Assembly (NCBI RefSeq): GCF_000808575.1
Contig: NZ_JWLW01000016.1
Location: 1 to 48,155 of the forward strand
Source of the DNA: Alteromonas marina
GTDB taxonomy: Bacteria; Pseudomonadota; Gammaproteobacteria; Enterobacterales; Alteromonadaceae
DNA length: 48,155 nt
Direction: 5' to 3'
How positions within the stretch are numbered: position 1 is the first letter of the stretch; every line of letters starts with the position of its first letter. Under the pieces are notes generated by a model. It was not told the origin of the DNA, made no database searches, and saw only the letters and a list, made by a program, of their open reading frames with translations. Below, piece after piece: positions 1-8,993 of this stretch. A program made the translations under genes and the position numbers.

Positions 1-7
1 CACTTCA

Positions 8-99
8 GGAGAGTTGGCAGAGCCCGGTTTAATGCACCTGACTTGAAATCAGACGTGGGGTCAAACCCACCGGGGGTTCGAATCCCTCACTCTCCGCCA
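8..99 (+). tRNA. tRNA-Ser (UGA)
   Basis: The acceptor stem GGAGAG pairs with CTCTCC and is followed by an encoded GCCA end. The anticodon loop CTTGAAA places TGA as the anticodon. The long variable arm between the anticodon and T arms is typical of class II tRNA-Ser. The T arm contains GGTTCGAATCC. Confidence 0.95.
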
Positions 100-105
100 A
101 ATACG

Positions 106-138
106 AAAAACCCGCACTTAGCTGCGGGTTTTTTTATG
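106..138 (+). terminator. Rho-independent terminator after tRNA-Ser
   Basis: The stem AACCCGC / GCGGGTT encloses a short loop (ACTTAGCT) and is followed by a run of T. It lies just downstream of the tRNA-Ser gene. Confidence 0.85.
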
Positions 139-355
139 GGTGAAATATTTTCTGATCTCATCCTGTCTGTATCTTGTAACTACAAAACACTTCATAAAAA
201 CCAAGTTATGTCGCGCTTTATTCACAAAAGCTTGATATATATAAAAAGGTTAATAATCAACTGAAATCATTACGGCATTTAAAAGCGCTCTTCTTTTATT
301 TTTATGGCGCTGGTCCTACGCAGTTGGTAGTAATAACAAAAATCGAGAGGACATT

Positions 356-2467
356 ATGCAGGCAATGCCCACACTTAATTTACGGGACGGAACAGTTGAG
401 CAAAAAAGACAGGAAATAAAGGCTTATTTCCTCGATTCCTTTGATACCTACGAATCGCTTTTCTCTTGTCTTGCCAATGATGACGTGTTTTATCAACGAC
501 CTGAAAAGTTGCGCCATCCGTTAATTTTCTATTTTGGTCATACTGCTACTTTCTTTATCAATAAATTAGTACTGTCTAAAGCAATAAACGAGCGCATTAA
601 TCCAAAATTTGAATCGCTATTTGCCATTGGTGTTGATGAAATGAGTTGGGATGATCTCAACGATGAAAATTACGACTGGCCGAAGGTGGAAGAGGTACGT
701 CAATATCGTAATCAAGTGCGCACATTGGTATGCGATTTAATAGATACCATGTCTTTTAGCATGCCTATTGACTGGGAAAGTCCAATGTGGCCCGTTGTTA
801 TGGGAATAGAGCATGAACGTATTCATTTAGAAACCTCATCTGTTCTAATCCGACAGCTACCCATTGCATCGGTACGCCCCAGCCCAGAATGGCCTGCATG
901 TAGCACTATGCAAACTAATGCTGAAGCGTTAGAGGCTAATGTTTTAATGACCGTTCCGGCACAGAAAGTCATAAATGACAAAGCGTGGGACAGTGCTTAT
1001 TACGGCTGGGACAATGAATATGGTTCTCAGCAAGAATCCGTTAGCGAGTTTAGTGCGTCTAAATTTCTTGTAAGTAATGGTGAGTATTTATCGTTTGTGC
1101 AAGACGGCGGCTATAACAACGCAAAATACTGGGAGGCTGAAGGTAATAAGTGGCGTGAATATACTAAAGCGCAGCACCCTGTATTTTGGATTAAAAAGGG
1201 TGATGAGTATTTATATCGCAGTATGCTTGAAGAGCATCCACTACCTTTAGATTGGCCTGTGGATGTGAATTATCATGAAGCGAAAGCGTTTTGTAACTAC
1301 TTGAGTGAAAAAACGGGTGAGCTTATCCGTCTGCCGACTGAAAATGAATGGCAAGCGTTACGTCAGCAGGCTGGTGTAACACAAACCGTATACAGCGAAG
1401 GCTTTAATATAGCGCTGCAAAAATATGCGTCGAGTGAACCTGTTAATGTTAATAAGTCCGGCGAATTTTATGATGTTGTTGGCAACGTATGGCAATGGAC
1501 GGAAACACCCATCTATCCGTTTGAAGGCTTTAACGTTCATCCTTTGTATGACGACTTTACAACACCCACATTTGACAATAAGCATAACCTCATTAAAGGT
1601 GGCAGTTGGGTATCTACTGGTAACGAAGCAATGAAAGATAGTCGTTACGCTTTTAGGCGCCACTTCTTTCAGCACGCGGGGTTTCGGTATGTTCAAGGAA
1701 AGCGAGTTATAGCAGTGAACGATTTTGATTATGAAAGTGATACACAGGTTTCGCAATACAGTGAATTTCATTACGGCGACGAGTACTACGGCGTCCCTAA
1801 TTTTGCTAAAGCCAGTGCGCAGTTTTGTATTGACGCTATGCAAGGGCGTCAACACGCTAAAGCGTTAGATTTGGGGTGTGCCGTTGGTCGTTCTACCTTT
1901 GAACTTGCAAAATACTTCGATCATGTCGATGGCATCGATTTTTCTGCACGCTTTATAAAAACAGCGTTTGAGATGCAAGAGCGTGGTGAAATACGCTATA
2001 ACCTTATAGAAGAAGGTGAACTTACGTCGTTTAAGGCGCGCAAGCTCTCCGCGCTCGGTTTAGATGACAGTGTAGACAAGGTTGCTTTCGCACAAGGTGA
2101 TGCGTGTAATTTGAAGCCGCAATTCACAGGCTACGACTTGATCTTCTTAGGCAACCTTATTGATAGAGTGTATAGTCCAAGAAAGGTATTAACGGACATG
2201 GCCACGCGGCTAAATAAAGGTGGATTGCTCGTTGTCGCCAGCCCCTTTACATGGTTGGAAGAGTATACCGAAAGAAGTGAATGGTTGGGCGGCTACAAAG
2301 ATGAAAATGGTGAAACGCTTAGCTCTACTCAGGCGCTTGAAGATGCATTAGGTCAGAGCTTTAAACGAATTGCTGAACCTAAAGACATTCCATTTGTCAT
2401 TCGAGAAACAAAGCGGAAATACCAACATACGCTTTCTGAATTTAACGTGTTTGAAAAGATAGAATAA
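356..2467 (+). CDS. ovoA: 5-histidylcysteine sulfoxide synthase OvoA with C-terminal methyltransferase
   Basis: First enzyme of ovothiol A synthesis: an iron-dependent sulfoxide synthase joins cysteine to carbon 5 of histidine, and the fused methyltransferase is thought to methylate the thiol-histidine product. An N-terminal DinB-like domain (about residues 20-190) carries the iron-ligand pattern HERIHLE (H153, H157, E159). A formylglycine-enzyme-like domain follows (about 215-455, with GGSW and FRRHF motifs). The C-terminal SAM methyltransferase has LDLGCAVGRS at about 503. The 703-aa length fits the three-domain OvoA rather than two-domain EgtB. GAGAGGA lies just before the ATG. The next gene encodes a PLP lyase, as expected for ovothiol synthesis. 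Confidence 0.9.
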   Translation: MQAMPTLNLRDGTVEQKRQEIKAYFLDSFDTYESLFSCLANDDVFYQRPEKLRHPLIFYFGHTATFFINKLVLSKAINERINPKFESLFAIGVDEMSWDDLNDENYDWPKVEEVRQYRNQVRTLVCDLIDTMSFSMPIDWESPMWPVVMGIEHERIHLETSSVLIRQLPIASVRPSPEWPACSTMQTNAEALEANVLMTVPAQKVINDKAWDSAYYGWDNEYGSQQESVSEFSASKFLVSNGEYLSFVQDGGYNNAKYWEAEGNKWREYTKAQHPVFWIKKGDEYLYRSMLEEHPLPLDWPVDVNYHEAKAFCNYLSEKTGELIRLPTENEWQALRQQAGVTQTVYSEGFNIALQKYASSEPVNVNKSGEFYDVVGNVWQWTETPIYPFEGFNVHPLYDDFTTPTFDNKHNLIKGGSWVSTGNEAMKDSRYAFRRHFFQHAGFRYVQGKRVIAVNDFDYESDTQVSQYSEFHYGDEYYGVPNFAKASAQFCIDAMQGRQHAKALDLGCAVGRSTFELAKYFDHVDGIDFSARFIKTAFEMQERGEIRYNLIEEGELTSFKARKLSALGLDDSVDKVAFAQGDACNLKPQFTGYDLIFLGNLIDRVYSPRKVLTDMATRLNKGGLLVVASPFTWLEEYTERSEWLGGYKDENGETLSSTQALEDALGQSFKRIAEPKDIPFVIRETKRKYQHTLSEFNVFEKIE

Positions 2468-2598
2468 CACGGTGTCTATTAAAGTGTGTGTGCAGTATAA
2501 AGTGAGCGCGGTACGCGTGTAACGTGCTTATAAGTATAGTAGATTTCAGAAGGCCTTTAGCCAATAGTAAATGCGTAAGGCTATATAAATAGGATAAT

Positions 2599-4068
2599 GT
2601 GAAGGTGAGCAACGCGCTAAGCCATTTCCCCGTGTTCAACGCTATGCAAAGCGAGTTTATGCCTTACAAGGATGTATGGCAGGCACCTTCTCACCTGAAA
2701 CTCGATCAAACTCGTCTTAAATATTCAGCGATATTTCGCCGCTTTCAGGGCGCGTCTTCATCTCAAGCGAACGTTGTCGCGTCTCAGCGAGACCCTATTC
2801 CAATGTGGATAGCGGATATGGACATCCCGCCTTGTGATGAAATTCTCAGCGCGATTACACAAAACCTTCGCTCTACTTATGGATATCAGTCCCTTGATAT
2901 CGGTGACGCGGTAGAAAAACGGTTTGAGCGTACCACGCAAAAAAGTAGTCGCTTTAAAGTAGAAAGTGGCGATGTTGTGGATGTTGCGAGCGCAATAGGA
3001 GCAATAGACGTTGCGCTTCACACTTTTTGCCAACCTGGTCAAAAAGTCATGGTTTTAACACCAACCTATTCCCCTTTAACAGAGACTATTCATAATAACG
3101 GCTTAACGCCAGTATCTATTCCAGTCATTCAAAACACGCGTCAAATTCAGACTAAGCTTTCTGAAGTTGCCGCGACAAAGGATAGCGGCAAGAGTCGTCA
3201 GGAAGACGTCGAAGGTTCTCACGCAACTATAGATACTTCAGCCTTCGATAGTGCTGCGGCTGCATTTGTGATTTGCCATCCTAATAACCCTACAGGTACA
3301 GTGTTAAGTGCAGAAGAGCAGCTTGTTATTTTGAGCTTCTGCGCCAAGAACGATATTTTAATCATCACTGATGAGGTGCACAGCGAGTTTGCATTTAACT
3401 CGTCAAATGAACCAACGCTAATCCCCATGTTTGGTGCAGAGGTAAACAATAAGAGAGAGAGGCGCCAAGAAAGTCAAAACGGTGGTAACATCCATACTCA
3501 TCAACTGCCACGCATTATCCACATCAATAGCGTATCCAAGGCGTTTAACCTAGCGAGTATTCCAGGTGCATCGTATGCGGTCATTAAGGATAAAACGATC
3601 AGAGAGACGTTTGCCCAAGCTATTAATAGCAGGCACCTGAACGCAAGTAATTTAGGAAAAGTTGCGTTGATTGCCGCATATGAGAAGGGAAGTACTTGGT
3701 TAGACAGCGTAAAATGTGCGTTGAGCTTCAACCGAAAGCTTGTTGTGCGCTTCTTTGAGCACTATGGTTTATCTGTTAATTATACAATGGGCAGCGCTGG
3801 TTATTTCTTGTGGCTAGACCTTTCAACGTTCCCTTCGCATTTAAAACAGCCGAACAGTATCGCTTCTGTGGATGAAGCTCCTTTAGGTGACGCTTCTCGT
3901 CAACCTCTCAAATATTCACCCGTGACCACTGTTGAAGGATGCATTGAGCGAGGCGTGATAGGTAACGACGGCGCGCCCTTTGGTTCTCCACACCATATTA
4001 GGCTAAATTTAGCCTGTCACCCTGCGGTTGTAGAAACCGCGCTGCAAAGACTGTGCTTTATTTCTTAG
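2599..4068 (+). CDS. ovoB: PLP-dependent C-S lyase of the PatB/MalY type, probable OvoB
   Basis: Class I/II aminotransferase fold. The N-terminal PMWIADMD motif is typical of MalY/PatB lyases, followed by HPNNPTG and TDEVHSEF. The PLP lysine is in SVSKAFN (about K314), and a C-terminal arginine lies in HHIRLN. Next to ovoA the expected job is the second ovothiol step, cleaving the histidylcysteine sulfoxide to release 5-thiohistidine; this is inferred from position. The start is a GTG with AGGA eight bases upstream. At 489 aa it is about 90 residues longer than usual for the family because of polar insertions near residues 180-215, 280-300 and 415-445. A general cystathionine beta-lyase is the alternative. 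Confidence 0.78.
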   Translation: MKVSNALSHFPVFNAMQSEFMPYKDVWQAPSHLKLDQTRLKYSAIFRRFQGASSSQANVVASQRDPIPMWIADMDIPPCDEILSAITQNLRSTYGYQSLDIGDAVEKRFERTTQKSSRFKVESGDVVDVASAIGAIDVALHTFCQPGQKVMVLTPTYSPLTETIHNNGLTPVSIPVIQNTRQIQTKLSEVAATKDSGKSRQEDVEGSHATIDTSAFDSAAAAFVICHPNNPTGTVLSAEEQLVILSFCAKNDILIITDEVHSEFAFNSSNEPTLIPMFGAEVNNKRERRQESQNGGNIHTHQLPRIIHINSVSKAFNLASIPGASYAVIKDKTIRETFAQAINSRHLNASNLGKVALIAAYEKGSTWLDSVKCALSFNRKLVVRFFEHYGLSVNYTMGSAGYFLWLDLSTFPSHLKQPNSIASVDEAPLGDASRQPLKYSPVTTVEGCIERGVIGNDGAPFGSPHHIRLNLACHPAVVETALQRLCFIS

Positions 4069-4160
4069 CGTAGCTTAACTCGCATCTGTTGATCGACAGT
4101 CAATTTTATTCTAAATATTAGAATAATAATCTCAAATATATGACATTTTATTTCTATTAA

Positions 4161-4192
4161 AGAGGATTAAAATGGCCTTATTAAATAATTAG
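4161..4192 (+). other. Possible six-codon leader ORF before the pirin gene
   Basis: AGAGGA (4161-4166) is followed by ATG at 4172 and an in-frame stop at 4190-4192, encoding MALLNN. The inverted repeat GCCCA / TGGGC lies at about 4212-4234, before the pirin gene. The arrangement resembles a leader peptide plus hairpin but may be chance. Confidence 0.2.
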
Positions 4193-4275
4193 CCCTTAAC
4201 ACATGTTCTATCGCCCAGCGTTACTCCTGTTGGGCAGAAGAGTCAGTGGCGGCTTACGGTTATAAGGAATGCAAG

Positions 4276-5004
4276 ATGATGTATTTGAGAAAAGCGAATG
4301 AAAGAGGAAAAGTGAACTTTGGCTGGCTAAAAAGCCAACATAGCTTTTCGTTTGGAAACTATTATGACGCAAAACATATGGGGTTTTCAGCGCTACGGGT
4401 TATCAATGACGATGTTGTTCAGGCCGGTAGAGGTTTTGAAACCCACGGTCACAGAGATATGGAGATAATTTCATATGTTGTGAGCGGTGCTTTAAAGCAC
4501 AAAGATAATACCGGTAATGAGTACGTAGTGCCTGCGGGTGACGTGCAAGTAATGAGTGCAGGTAAGGGTATAATGCATTCAGAGTTTAACCCTTCTACTG
4601 AAGAGCCTGTTAACTTTCTGCAAATTTGGATTCTGCCCAATGAAAAAGGCGGTACGCCCAGCTATGCGCAAAAAACCTTTGGCACACAGGCGGGTGGAAA
4701 TAACCATGATTCAAAGCTTGAATTATTAGTAAGTGATAACGGTGGGGAAGGGTCATTACGCATTAAGCAAAATGCGGCAATCAGCCGTTTAACATTGAAA
4801 GCTGGCGAAACATGGGAGCATGGCACTGAAGACCAAAAGGGTTACCTTCATATGATTAGCGGTAATGTACAGGCTGTGGTAGACAGTGAAACGAATGCAG
4901 TTGAAATAGGGGCAGGCGATGCTTTGGGTATTTATGAGCAAGACATCATTCGTCTGAAAGCCTCAGAGGAAAGTGTGGCCTTGTGGTTTGAATTACCTAA
5001 ATAG
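4276..5004 (+). CDS. Pirin family protein (bicupin)
   Basis: Pirins are bicupin metal-binding proteins; some bacterial members (E. coli YhhW) have quercetin dioxygenase activity and others bind partner enzymes. The N-terminal cupin shows the pattern GFETHGHRDMEIISYV and then AGKGIMHSEFN, giving the His/His/His/Glu metal set. The segment NFLQIWILP is the usual domain linker. Start: the ATG at 4276 has AAGGA at 4264-4268; an upstream in-frame ATG would add ten untypical residues. Length about 242 aa is normal. The native substrate cannot be told from sequence. Confidence 0.88.
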   Translation: MMYLRKANERGKVNFGWLKSQHSFSFGNYYDAKHMGFSALRVINDDVVQAGRGFETHGHRDMEIISYVVSGALKHKDNTGNEYVVPAGDVQVMSAGKGIMHSEFNPSTEEPVNFLQIWILPNEKGGTPSYAQKTFGTQAGGNNHDSKLELLVSDNGGEGSLRIKQNAAISRLTLKAGETWEHGTEDQKGYLHMISGNVQAVVDSETNAVEIGAGDALGIYEQDIIRLKASEESVALWFELPK

Positions 5005-5107
5005 CTGTCTAAAAGTAATCTAGATCAATAATTTAGTTTCAAATTGTGTATCTCTACTTCACGAATGCTTATCTCGTGGTATGATGACTTGAATAAGACT
5101 AAAGGCT

Positions 5108-5126
5108 GGTAATAATTCTCATTAAT
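5108..5126. promoter_or_regulatory. Weak Fur-box-like sequence upstream of uvrY
   Basis: The 19 bases starting GGTAATAATTCTCATT match about 13 of 19 positions of the Fur consensus GATAATGATAATCATTATC. The site lies 60 bp before uvrY. The region is AT-rich, so a chance match is possible. Confidence 0.22.
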
Positions 5127-5184
5127 GAGTTTTATTAGTCTTTAATCCAGTTGTATATAAAACTGAAGTCAGTGAGATACTAGA

Positions 5185-5829
5185 GTGATAAAAATAATCC
5201 TAGCAGATGACCATGATTTGGTCAGAACAGGGATACGCCGGATTCTGGAAGACGTAGACGATTTTACTATCCTCGCAGAAGCGAAGAACGGTGAAGACGC
5301 GGTACTTTTGTGCCGAAAAAATGCGCCAGATGTGGTACTCATGGACGTGAATATGCCCGGTATTGGTGGACTGGAAGCGACAAAGAAAATTGTTCGTATG
5401 TCTGAAAATACGCGTGTTATTTGTGTTTCAATGCACAAGGAAAGTCCTATTCCAATGCAAGTTATGGACGCAGGCGCATACGGTTTTCTGACAAAAGATG
5501 CAGAGCCAGACGAAGTAATACGCGCTATCCATAAAGTTGCGGCAGGACAAAAGTATGTTGATCAAGAAGTGGCCAATAGCATAGCCATAGGTAAGTTATT
5601 GCCTAGTTCTGATAATCCGTTTGACGAGCTATCGAGTAGAGAACTTACAATAGCAATGCGATTAACCGAAGGTCACAAAGTGCCGGATATAGCCCGAGAA
5701 CTCAGTATTAACTCAAAAACGGTTAATACTTACCGTTACCGAATGTTTCAAAAGTTAGGCGTAAATTCTGATGTAGAGCTAACGCACTTGGCCTATCGTC
5801 ATAAGCTTATCAATCCTAACACCTTTTAA
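5185..5829 (+). CDS. uvrY: Response regulator UvrY/GacA
   Basis: Two-component response regulator of the BarA/UvrY (GacS/GacA) system, which in gammaproteobacteria activates the csrB-type small RNAs. The receiver domain (1-120) has the acidic pair ADD (D8, D9), phosphoacceptor D54 in VVLMD, and K104-type TKD. The C-terminal LuxR helix-turn-helix is SINSKTVNTYRYRMFQKLGV. Length 214 aa is usual. It begins with GTG and stands immediately before uvrC, as in E. coli. The cognate kinase is not in the window. Confidence 0.93.
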   Translation: MIKIILADDHDLVRTGIRRILEDVDDFTILAEAKNGEDAVLLCRKNAPDVVLMDVNMPGIGGLEATKKIVRMSENTRVICVSMHKESPIPMQVMDAGAYGFLTKDAEPDEVIRAIHKVAAGQKYVDQEVANSIAIGKLLPSSDNPFDELSSRELTIAMRLTEGHKVPDIARELSINSKTVNTYRYRMFQKLGVNSDVELTHLAYRHKLINPNTF

Positions 5830-5860
5830 GCGTCACTAGACGCGCAACGTCAAAGTGATT

Positions 5861-7678
5861 ATGTCTGCATTTGATTCAGCAGCATTTCTTAAGAATCTAA
5901 CCTCTCAACCTGGCGTGTACCGCATGTACAATAGTCAGGAAGAGGTTATTTACGTAGGAAAAGCCAAAAACCTTAAAAAGCGCGTATCAAGCTATTTTCG
6001 TAGTAATCTTGATAACGCCAAAACGCGTTCGCTAGTTAGTCAGATTGCGAACATGGATGTCACGGTTGTAAACAGCGAAACCGAAGCGTTCTTGCTTGAG
6101 AACAACTTCATCAAGAAATACAAACCGCGTTACAACGTGGTCATGCGTGACGACAAGTCTTATCCCTTTATCTTCTTATCCGACCACGAACATCCAAGGC
6201 TTTCTTTTCATCGCGGCCCTCAAAAGAAAAAGGGCGAATACTTTGGACCATACCCCAGTGCGTGGTCGGTGCGAGAAAGCTTGCGTTCAATGCAGCGAAT
6301 TTTCCCCGTACGTCAGTGCGAGGATAGCTATTACCGAGCTCGCAGTAGACCTTGTCTTCAGTATCAGATGCAGCGCTGCAGTGCGCCGTGTGTAGAAGGC
6401 TATGTGAGCGATGAAGAATATAAAGAGCAGGTCAATTTTGCACGCTTGTTCTTGAAAGGCAAAAACCAGCAAGTGATTGGTGGGCTGGTGGAAAAAATGG
6501 AAAAAGCCAGCGAAGCGTTAAACTTTGAAGCAGCGGCTCGTTACCGCGATCAGATAAACGCGCTAAGAAAAGTGCAGGAACGACAGTGGGTTGCCGGTAC
6601 CCAAGACGAGATGGATGTGTTTGGGTTTGCGTTAAAAGGCAATATGGCGTGTATTCAGGTAATGTTTATTCGCGAAGGGCAACTGTTAGGCAGCAAGGCC
6701 TATTTTCCTAAAGTACCTAATACTGCCGATGAGCAAGAAGTTTTTGAATCCTTCTTTCTGCAGTTCTATTTGGCCGGCAACAAAGTGATCCCGAAGCAAA
6801 TAGTGTTAAGTAACACCTTAAGCGATGAAGATGCTATAGCAGAGGTGCTTGCTAGTGAGGCAGGGCACAAAGTGCATTTCTTTAAAGGGGCGAGAGAAGA
6901 GAAACGTAAGTACCTGCAACTTGCTCAGTCAAATGCACAAACTGCATTAGATGCTCAATACAGCCAGCAAAAATCTGTTTTCGCACGCTATCTCGACTTA
7001 GAAGCGGCACTGGAAGTTGATACGCCTATTCAACGCATGGAGTGTTTTGATATATCACATACGTCTGGCCAGCAAACGGTGGCTTCGTGCGTAGTATTTA
7101 ATCGTGAAGGTCCGCACAAAAGTGATTACCGTCGATACAACATTGAAGGCATTACCCCAGGTGATGACTACGCGGCCATGGCTCAAGCGTTGAAACGTCG
7201 CTACAAATCAGTAAAAGAAGTGCAAAAAATTCCAGACCTTCTATTAATTGATGGTGGCAAAGGCCAGCTTGCCCAAGCAGAAGCGTTTTTTGAAGACTGG
7301 CCGCATGACAAAAAGCCAATGCTCTTAGGTGTGGCAAAAGGGACTACCCGTAAGCCTGGTTTAGAAACGCTAATTCTAGCTGGTAGTCATCAGGTGCTTC
7401 CCATGGACAGTCATTCGCCAGGGCTTCACCTTATTCAGCACGTTCGCGATGAGTCACACCGATTTGCCATTACCGGGCATCGCAACCGACGTCAAAAAGT
7501 TAAAACCACGTCTAGTTTAGAAAGCATACCGGGTATTGGCGCTAAACGAAGACAAACGCTGCTTAAATTTATGGGGGGCTTACAAGGCCTTAAAAAAGCC
7601 AGCAAAGATGAGATTGCGAGCGTACCTGGTATTAGCCCTGAGTTGGCGGATACCATTTATGATCATCTTCATCAATAA
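5861..7678 (+). CDS. uvrC: Excinuclease ABC subunit C
   Basis: Makes both incisions of nucleotide excision repair with UvrB. The N-terminal GIY-YIG nuclease (GVYRMY, IYVGKAKNLKKRV) is followed by the cysteine cluster CLQYQMQRCSAPC, the UVR motif around residues 205-240 (MEKASEALNFEAAARYRDQI), an RNase H-like nuclease domain (CFDISHTSG, LLIDGGKGQL) and two C-terminal helix-hairpin-helix motifs (SIPGIGAKRR, VPGISPELA). The ATG at 5861 gives the family's usual N-terminus; a GTG two codons earlier is possible. It is 31 bp downstream of uvrY and probably co-transcribed. Confidence 0.96.
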   Translation: MSAFDSAAFLKNLTSQPGVYRMYNSQEEVIYVGKAKNLKKRVSSYFRSNLDNAKTRSLVSQIANMDVTVVNSETEAFLLENNFIKKYKPRYNVVMRDDKSYPFIFLSDHEHPRLSFHRGPQKKKGEYFGPYPSAWSVRESLRSMQRIFPVRQCEDSYYRARSRPCLQYQMQRCSAPCVEGYVSDEEYKEQVNFARLFLKGKNQQVIGGLVEKMEKASEALNFEAAARYRDQINALRKVQERQWVAGTQDEMDVFGFALKGNMACIQVMFIREGQLLGSKAYFPKVPNTADEQEVFESFFLQFYLAGNKVIPKQIVLSNTLSDEDAIAEVLASEAGHKVHFFKGAREEKRKYLQLAQSNAQTALDAQYSQQKSVFARYLDLEAALEVDTPIQRMECFDISHTSGQQTVASCVVFNREGPHKSDYRRYNIEGITPGDDYAAMAQALKRRYKSVKEVQKIPDLLLIDGGKGQLAQAEAFFEDWPHDKKPMLLGVAKGTTRKPGLETLILAGSHQVLPMDSHSPGLHLIQHVRDESHRFAITGHRNRRQKVKTTSSLESIPGIGAKRRQTLLKFMGGLQGLKKASKDEIASVPGISPELADTIYDHLHQ

Positions 7679-7801
7679 ATGAATGAGTAACAAGCATTAC
7701 ATTGCAAATTAAGGTAATGTGTTACAAAAATGAAAGATGCAGAGCTTATACGCTACCGCGCTAAAACGCCCATAGAGGCATAACACCGAGACGTACTTTT
7801 T

Positions 7802-8374
7802 ATGTGGACTGTTCCAAACTGTATTACTTTATTCCGAGTAATCCTTATTCCTGTATTTGTAGTTGTTTATTTCCTTGATTGGCGCTGGGCACACGAGGCG
7901 GGCGCGTTTATTTTTTGGCTTGCCGCCATTACCGATTGGTTTGACGGCTATTTAGCAAGAAAACTACAGCAGTCCACACCCTTTGGTGCGTTTTTAGACC
8001 CAGTTGCTGATAAGCTGATTGTGGGCGCTGCTCTTCTTATGATTACTCATAGTTATGCAAATCTTTGGATCACGTTGCCATCTATAGCGCTATTGGTTCG
8101 TGAGATTTATGTTTCGGCGTTGCGTGAATGGATGGGGTCGAATGGCGTAAGAGATGCGGTTAAAGTGTCTTTTATAGGTAAAGCAAAGACAACTGCGCAA
8201 ATGTTAGCCTTAATTGGTTTACTTTCAGGCTTAGAAACCTTTATGGGCGTAACAATTTATTGGGTTTCTTTGGGGTATATTCTTTTATATTTCTCTGCAG
8301 TGCTGTCAATTTGGTCAATGTTTGTTTATACAAAAGCAGCGTGGCCACACCTTCGAAGTGGTGCTACAAAGTAG
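7802..8374 (+). CDS. pgsA: CDP-diacylglycerol--glycerol-3-phosphate 3-phosphatidyltransferase
   Basis: Committed step of phosphatidylglycerol and cardiolipin synthesis in the inner membrane. It contains the CDP-alcohol phosphotransferase motif D-G-x2-A-R-x8-G-x3-D-x3-D, from DGYLAR to FGAFLDPVADK, and several hydrophobic helices. The N-terminal PNCITLFRVILIP is typical. At 190 aa it is full length. The order uvrC-pgsA-tRNA Gly-Cys-Leu is the same as in E. coli (glyW-cysT-leuZ). The C-terminus happens to contain GGTGCTAC at the DNA level, the same octamer as in the downstream island. Confidence 0.94.
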   Translation: MWTVPNCITLFRVILIPVFVVVYFLDWRWAHEAGAFIFWLAAITDWFDGYLARKLQQSTPFGAFLDPVADKLIVGAALLMITHSYANLWITLPSIALLVREIYVSALREWMGSNGVRDAVKVSFIGKAKTTAQMLALIGLLSGLETFMGVTIYWVSLGYILLYFSAVLSIWSMFVYTKAAWPHLRSGATK

Positions 8375-8462
8375 AATTGATCGCGGTTTAATCAAAGTGA
8401 ATAAAAAAATAGCAAACGATCATAAAAAACCGCATTTATCTCAATTTAAACGCTTTTTTGTG

Positions 8463-8490
8463 TTGACAGTTTTGAATGGGTAGGTAGAAT
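8463..8490 (+). promoter_or_regulatory. Promoter of the tRNA Gly-Cys-Leu operon
   Basis: TTGACA (8463-8468) and TAGAAT (8485-8490) are separated by 16 bp. A GC-rich discriminator (GCACCCCACA) follows directly, as in stable RNA promoters under stringent control. The first tRNA starts about 53 bp downstream of the -10 box. Confidence 0.75.
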
Positions 8491-8543
8491 GCACCCCACA
8501 TTTCGAGAGGACATCAACCAAACGAAATGGTCGATTAAGACAT

Positions 8544-8619
<76 letters not shown>

Positions 8620-8660
8620 ATCTCTTAGAGATGAGTTTTAATCACGCGCCAGACGCATCT

Positions 8661-8734
8661 GGCGGAATGGCAGAATGGCTATGCAGCGGATTGCAAATCC
8701 GTCTATCTCGGTTCGACTCCGGGTTCCGCCTCCA
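8661..8734 (+). tRNA. tRNA-Cys (GCA)
   Basis: GGCGGAA pairs with TTCCGCC and an encoded TCCA end follows. The anticodon loop ATTGCAAAT shows GCA. It is the second tRNA of the cluster, matching E. coli cysT. Confidence 0.95.
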
Positions 8735-8793
8735 AACGCTGCAACGCAGCATCAGGTTCTACGCCTGACACCTTTGCTGAAAAGCAACCCGAT

Positions 8794-8880
8794 GCCCGGG
8801 TGGTGAAATTGGTAGACACAAGGGATTTAAAATCCCTCGCTGGTAACAGCGTGCCGGTTCAAGTCCGGCCCCGGGCACCA
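8794..8880 (+). tRNA. tRNA-Leu (UAA), integration target
   Basis: GCCCGGG pairs with CCCGGGC and an encoded ACCA end follows. The anticodon stem-loop is GGGATTTAAAATCCC with TAA as anticodon. The long variable arm (CGCTGGTAACAGCG) is class II. The last 17 bases belong to the 20-bp direct repeat that recurs at 20400-20419, so this gene is the attachment site and is rebuilt intact by the left end of the inserted element. Confidence 0.95.
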
Positions 8881-8883
8881 TTT
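8864..8883 (+). repeat. attL, 20-bp direct repeat
   Basis: This is the 20-bp core TCCGGCCCCGGGCACCATTT, overlapping the 3' end of tRNA-Leu. It is identical to 20400-20419; the bases flanking the two copies differ on both sides. Confidence 0.9.
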
Positions 8884-8993
8884 CATGTTTTAACACACTC
8901 CATACCAGTCAATTTTCGCCTTTATTCCTACTGTTTATCAGGCTTTTGTGTCTTACTACGTCCAATACGGTCTATTGTCATCCCTAAGCACAT

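Noticed and set aside
43..264. 73-codon frame starting in tRNA-Ser
   Set aside because: It begins inside the tRNA and crosses its terminator.
8360..8367. GGTGCTAC at the end of pgsA as an extra arm site
   Set aside because: It lies outside the element, inside a conserved coding sequence; a chance match is more likely.
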